Origin: an uncultured Clostridia bacterium
GTDB taxonomy: Bacteria; Bacillota; Clostridia; HGM11514
Length of the DNA: 22,959 bases
Direction of reading: 5' to 3'
NCBI GenBank assembly: GCA_934489915.1
Contig: CAKSSZ010000006.1
Location: 1 to 22,959, forward strand
The notes under the pieces were generated by a model. It was not told the origin of the DNA. It did not search any database and saw nothing but the letters and a program-made list of their open reading frames with translations. Below are positions 19,949-22,959 of the stretch, one piece after another. Within the stretch, counting starts at the first letter, position 1. Each line of letters opens with the position of its first letter. The translations under genes were made by a program, and so were the position numbers.

Positions 19949-21871
19949 ATGGTGGGAAAAATTTTAGGGAAACGATATCAAATTATTAAAAAAATCGGCG
20001 GCGGCGGCATGGCTGAAGTGTATAAAGCCCGGTGCACGCTGCTCAACCGTTATGTGGCAATTAAAGTGCTGCGGGATGAATTCCGCAATGACAAGGAGTT
20101 TATTGCTCGGTTTAATACCGAAGCCCAGGCAGCGGCAAGCCTGACCCATCCGAACATTGTTTCTGTGTTTGACGTGGGCTGTGAGGATGGCGTACATTAT
20201 ATTGTAATGGAATATGTTGAGGGAATTACCTTAAAAGAATACATCCGCCGCAACGGTGTTCTGCCTTGGCGACAGGCATTGGATTTTACCATGCAAATTT
20301 GCCAGGCCATTGAGTATGCTCATAAAAAGGGGATTATTCACAGGGATATTAAGCCTCAGAATATTATGGTGTGTGAAAACAACGTGCTGAAGGTGATGGA
20401 TTTCGGCATTGCCAGAAACCTGAATAAAAACGGGCAGACTCAGGACGGGAAAAATGCCATCGGTACCGTGCATTATATTTCCCCGGAGCAGGCAAGAGGC
20501 GGCTATGTGGACGCCAAAACCGATATTTATTCCATCGGGGTTGTATTGTATGAAATGATGACGGGAAAGCTGCCCTTTGATCATGAAAATCCCGTTTCGG
20601 TGGCGATTATGCATATGCAGCAAAAGCCCGTTCCCCCTCGGGAGCTGGTGCTTTCTATTCCGGCGGCGTTGGAAGAGGTTTGCTTGAAGGCCATGAGCAA
20701 GGAGCAGGCGCAGCGGTACCAGTCGGCAGGGGAAATGTTGGAGAGCCTGCGCAGAATTAAGCAAACCCAAGGCGGAGAGTATACCGTCCATGGGGAACCG
20801 GACTATGCCACCCGCAAGTTTGATGCGTCGCAGATTCAGCGAAAGGTGGAACCGGAGCCGGAATATCGGCGCAGAAGAACAACAGAAGAAGGGAGAGATT
20901 CTATGAGCCGCAAATCTACGAGAAGTACGGCAGGCTCCAAAAAATCACAAAAGAAAAACGATAAAAAAACCATGATTGCAGCGGTCATTACTGCGGTCAT
21001 CGTTGTGGGAGTTTTGACCAGCCTCATGATCAACGCATTGGATCCCAGCTTCTTTTCCTCCATTTTTGGCGGGAGCAGTAAGGATGGAATCACCCGGATC
21101 CCCAACCTGGTAGGGAAAGATGTGGAAAAGATGATCACCGAATACGAAAAAGTAGACCGGGTCACCATTGTGGAAGAAAAGGAACGGGTACCCTCCGATA
21201 AATATGATGAAGGAATTATTACCGCCCAGTCTCCTAAGGCAGGCACAAAAGCAGGAAGGGGCAAAATCAAGATCAAGGTAACCGTCAGCAACGGCGAAAA
21301 GGAAGAGGACGGCACAATGCCCAGCTTTTCCGGGAAAACCCTGACAGACGCTAAAAAGACCATGTCCAAGCTGAAGCTTTCTTATGAAGTGGTGGAAGAA
21401 TACAGCGATACCGTTTCCAAAAACGGAATTATCCGTCAGATCCCCAAGGCAGGCACCAAGCTGGATGCAAATACCCAAGTGATTTTGTATGTTAGCAAGG
21501 GGAAGGAAAAGGACAAGAAGGACGATACCTCTAATGAGGATTCCAGTTTTGTTCCTTATTTGATCGGAATGAGCCAGACCCAGGCGAAAAAAGCGCTGGA
21601 AGAAGCCGGCTTAAAGCTGGGTGGTGTTACGGTCAGCGAGTCTGAGGAGCCGGTGGGAACGGTGATTGGGCAGGATCCCGGCTATCAGGCAGAAGTGGAT
21701 TCCAAAACTACAGTGAGTATCGTCATCAGCAGCGGTCCGGGAGAAAGTACGCCCGTTCCCGAAACGCCCACTCCGGCCACCCCGGTTCCGGCAGATCCGG
21801 AACCCAGCGTTTCCGAGCCGGTTCAGCTGACCCCCGAGCCTTCTACTGTGGAAGCAGGATCGGAGGAATAG
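19949..21871 (+). CDS. prkC: PASTA-domain Ser/Thr protein kinase (PrkC type)
   Basis: A 640-residue single-pass membrane kinase that senses cell-wall fragments and controls growth, division and germination in Firmicutes. Kinase domain 10-270: glycine loop GGGGMAEVY (17-25), Lys39, HRDIKPQN (131-138), DFG (151-153), SPEQARGG. A basic, Ser/Thr-rich juxtamembrane stretch (304-341) precedes the membrane helix (about 342-363). Three outer PASTA domains follow (about 383-448, 456-516, 535-596), then a Pro/Thr/Glu-rich tail (597-640). The activation loop contains only Thr164 and Thr173, fewer than the Thr cluster of B. subtilis PrkC. The start ATG 19949 follows AAGGAGGGG, which overlaps the end of stp. 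The rsgA gene begins directly after the stop. Confidence 0.96.
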   Translation: MVGKILGKRYQIIKKIGGGGMAEVYKARCTLLNRYVAIKVLRDEFRNDKEFIARFNTEAQAAASLTHPNIVSVFDVGCEDGVHYIVMEYVEGITLKEYIRRNGVLPWRQALDFTMQICQAIEYAHKKGIIHRDIKPQNIMVCENNVLKVMDFGIARNLNKNGQTQDGKNAIGTVHYISPEQARGGYVDAKTDIYSIGVVLYEMMTGKLPFDHENPVSVAIMHMQQKPVPPRELVLSIPAALEEVCLKAMSKEQAQRYQSAGEMLESLRRIKQTQGGEYTVHGEPDYATRKFDASQIQRKVEPEPEYRRRRTTEEGRDSMSRKSTRSTAGSKKSQKKNDKKTMIAAVITAVIVVGVLTSLMINALDPSFFSSIFGGSSKDGITRIPNLVGKDVEKMITEYEKVDRVTIVEEKERVPSDKYDEGIITAQSPKAGTKAGRGKIKIKVTVSNGEKEEDGTMPSFSGKTLTDAKKTMSKLKLSYEVVEEYSDTVSKNGIIRQIPKAGTKLDANTQVILYVSKGKEKDKKDDTSNEDSSFVPYLIGMSQTQAKKALEEAGLKLGGVTVSESEEPVGTVIGQDPGYQAEVDSKTTVSIVISSGPGESTPVPETPTPATPVPADPEPSVSEPVQLTPEPSTVEAGSEE

Positions 21872-22735
21872 ATGCAAGGGCGGATTGTAAAAGGAATTGG
21901 CGGATTTTATTATATCCAAACAGAACAGGGAACGATTGAATGCCGTGCCAGGGGAGTCTTGCGTAAGCTGGGCATTACTCCGCTGGTGGGGGACATTGTG
22001 GAATTAGAGCTGGACAGCAAAGGGAATCCGGCTCTTTCCCGTATTTTGCCGAGAAAAAACAAGTTGGTTCGCCCCAGCGTATCCAATTTGGATCAGATTG
22101 TGATTGTAGCGGCGGTCAGCGCCCCTGCGCCGGATCCCATGTTGCTGGATAAAATGCTGGTAGCGGCAGAAGTGCGTGGCATTCCGGCGGTGCTTTGCTT
22201 TAACAAAACGGATTTGGGAGAAGGGGAGGATCTGATTGCTTCCTATTGCAAAAGCGGTTATCCCGTCTTGTCCGTCAGCGCTGCCAGGGGAGAAGGGGTG
22301 GAACAGCTTGCTTTTCTTTTGAACGGAAAGCTGTCCGCACTGGCGGGGAATTCCGGCGTAGGGAAATCCAGTCTGCTGAATTGCCTGCTGCCGGATGCGG
22401 TTCTGGAAACCGGCTCTGTAAGCCGGATTGAGCGCGGGCGGCATACCACACGGCATACGGAGCTGTTGGCACTGCCGGGCGGCGGCTGGGTGATGGATAC
22501 CCCCGGGTTTGGCTCCTTTGAAGTGGATCAAATGGCACAAAGTGAATTAAAGTACCATTTTCCGGAATTTTCTTCCTATCAGGAACAATGCCGCTTTCGG
22601 GGCTGCAATCATATCGGAGAACCGGACTGCGCCGTGGCAAAAGCTGCGGAGCAAGGGGAGATCAGCCCTCTGCGGCTGGAAAGCTACCGTGCCTTGTTTG
22701 CCCAGCTGAAGGACTATAAAGAATGGAAAAAGTGA
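21872..22735 (+). CDS. rsgA: small ribosomal subunit biogenesis GTPase RsgA
   Basis: A 287-residue GTPase that binds the 30S subunit late in assembly. The N-terminal OB fold (1-65) precedes a circularly permuted GTPase with motifs in the order G4 NKTD (111-114), G1 GNSGVGKSS (159-167), G3 DTPG (209-212). A C-terminal zinc site has Cys240, Cys245, His247 and Cys253. SRIERGRHTTRHTELL (about 184-199) is the switch region. The start ATG 21872 follows the prkC TAG with no gap, and GGAGGAA (21862-21868) ends just before that stop. It follows prkC as cpgA does in B. subtilis. Confidence 0.97.
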   Translation: MQGRIVKGIGGFYYIQTEQGTIECRARGVLRKLGITPLVGDIVELELDSKGNPALSRILPRKNKLVRPSVSNLDQIVIVAAVSAPAPDPMLLDKMLVAAEVRGIPAVLCFNKTDLGEGEDLIASYCKSGYPVLSVSAARGEGVEQLAFLLNGKLSALAGNSGVGKSSLLNCLLPDAVLETGSVSRIERGRHTTRHTELLALPGGGWVMDTPGFGSFEVDQMAQSELKYHFPEFSSYQEQCRFRGCNHIGEPDCAVAKAAEQGEISPLRLESYRALFAQLKDYKEWKK

Positions 22736-22758
22736 CCCAAGGAAAGGGGACGGATACA

Positions 22759-22959
22759 ATGAACCAATTAGCACCTTCTATTTTATCCTGTGATTTTTCC
22801 CGGTTAGGGGAGCAGGTTGCAGCGGCAGAGGGGGCAGGAGCGCAGTATTTGCATCTGGATGTTATGGACGGACAGTTTGTTCCTAACATTTCCTTCGGAT
22901 TACCGGTGATTACCGATCTTCGGAAAGGGTGCAGCATGATTTTTGATGTACACTTAATG
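22759..22959 (+). CDS. rpe: ribulose-phosphate 3-epimerase, 3' end beyond window
   Basis: The first 67 codons of an epimerase that interconverts ribulose 5-phosphate and xylulose 5-phosphate in the pentose phosphate pathway. Seen: APSILSCDFSRLGEQV (5-20), the metal-site strand HLDVMDGQFVPNISFG (32-47) with His32 and Asp34, and FDVHLM (62-67) with a second metal-site His65. The start ATG 22759 has GGAAAGGGG (22741-22749) nine bases upstream, in the 23-base gap after rsgA. The remaining two thirds of the gene lie outside the window. rpe follows the RsgA gene in B. subtilis too. Confidence 0.95.
   Translation, partial: MNQLAPSILSCDFSRLGEQVAAAEGAGAQYLHLDVMDGQFVPNISFGLPVITDLRKGCSMIFDVHLM

Noticed and set aside
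21220..21520. Repeated CCnAAGGCAGGCAC sequences inside prkC as DNA repeats
   Set aside because: They encode the equivalent PKAGTK segment of successive PASTA domains and are explained by protein domain duplication.
22004..22540. 178-codon minus-strand frame
   Set aside because: It is antisense to the GTPase domain of rsgA and shows no domain.
1..22959. Mobile elements, tRNA/rRNA genes, CRISPR arrays, toxin-antitoxin or phage-defence genes
   Set aside because: I looked for them on both strands and found none. The genes are metabolic, sporulation, surface and core housekeeping functions, with no sign of recent insertion.

Overview
This is a stretch of chromosome from a Gram-positive, spore-forming member of the Clostridia. 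I infer this from the Shine-Dalgarno sites (AAGGAGG type, often with TTG or GTG starts), consensus sigma-A promoters, a SpoIVB-type sporulation protease, a PASTA-domain Ser/Thr kinase, RemA, and the Firmicute order yicC-remA-gmk-rpoZ-priA-def-fmt-rsmB-rlmN-stp-prkC-rsgA-rpe. I cannot name a genus. There are no tRNA or rRNA genes, CRISPR arrays or insertion sequences, and coding density is high; the largest gene-free gap is about 170 bases.

Left part (1-8272, accessory, + strand). It opens with the 3' part of a GH18 glycosyl hydrolase. Next is a solitary L-rhamnose isomerase gene with its own promoter and a strong intrinsic terminator. A KdpD/KdpE-like two-component pair follows, with a sensor that lacks the usual N-terminal cytoplasmic domains and with no kdpFABC nearby. 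Then comes a SpoIVB-type S55 protease. A perfect 15-bp dyad follows it. The dyad fits a BirA (biotin repressor) operator, overlaps a consensus promoter, and is followed by a T-run, so it may also terminate spoIVB. It precedes bioY (biotin uptake), a polytopic membrane protein that looks like a GT-C glycosyltransferase, and a GtrB/DPMS-like family 2 glycosyltransferase.

Middle (8273-10200). rqcH (Rqc2/NFACT) lies on the minus strand, convergent with the glycosyltransferase and divergent from yicC. The rqcH-yicC gap holds back-to-back promoters.

Right part (10201-22959, + strand). This is a tightly packed housekeeping operon: yicC ribonuclease, remA, gmk, rpoZ, priA, def, fmt, a YugP-like zinc metallopeptidase, rsmB, rlmN, stp, prkC, rsgA and the start of rpe. 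It joins nucleotide metabolism, transcription, replication restart, translation initiation and protein maturation, rRNA modification, ribosome assembly and PASTA-kinase signalling. Most gaps are a few bases or overlaps, so co-transcription is likely.

The most unusual signal is in the 68-base gmk-rpoZ gap. Two nested helices there have the geometry of an H-type pseudoknot, placed over a strong Shine-Dalgarno site and a 5-codon mini-ORF whose stop overlaps the probable rpoZ start. This looks like a translational control element and I do not recognise it as a described class. Other points of note are the operator/promoter/terminator overlap before bioY and a PriA whose motif II reads DEQN.
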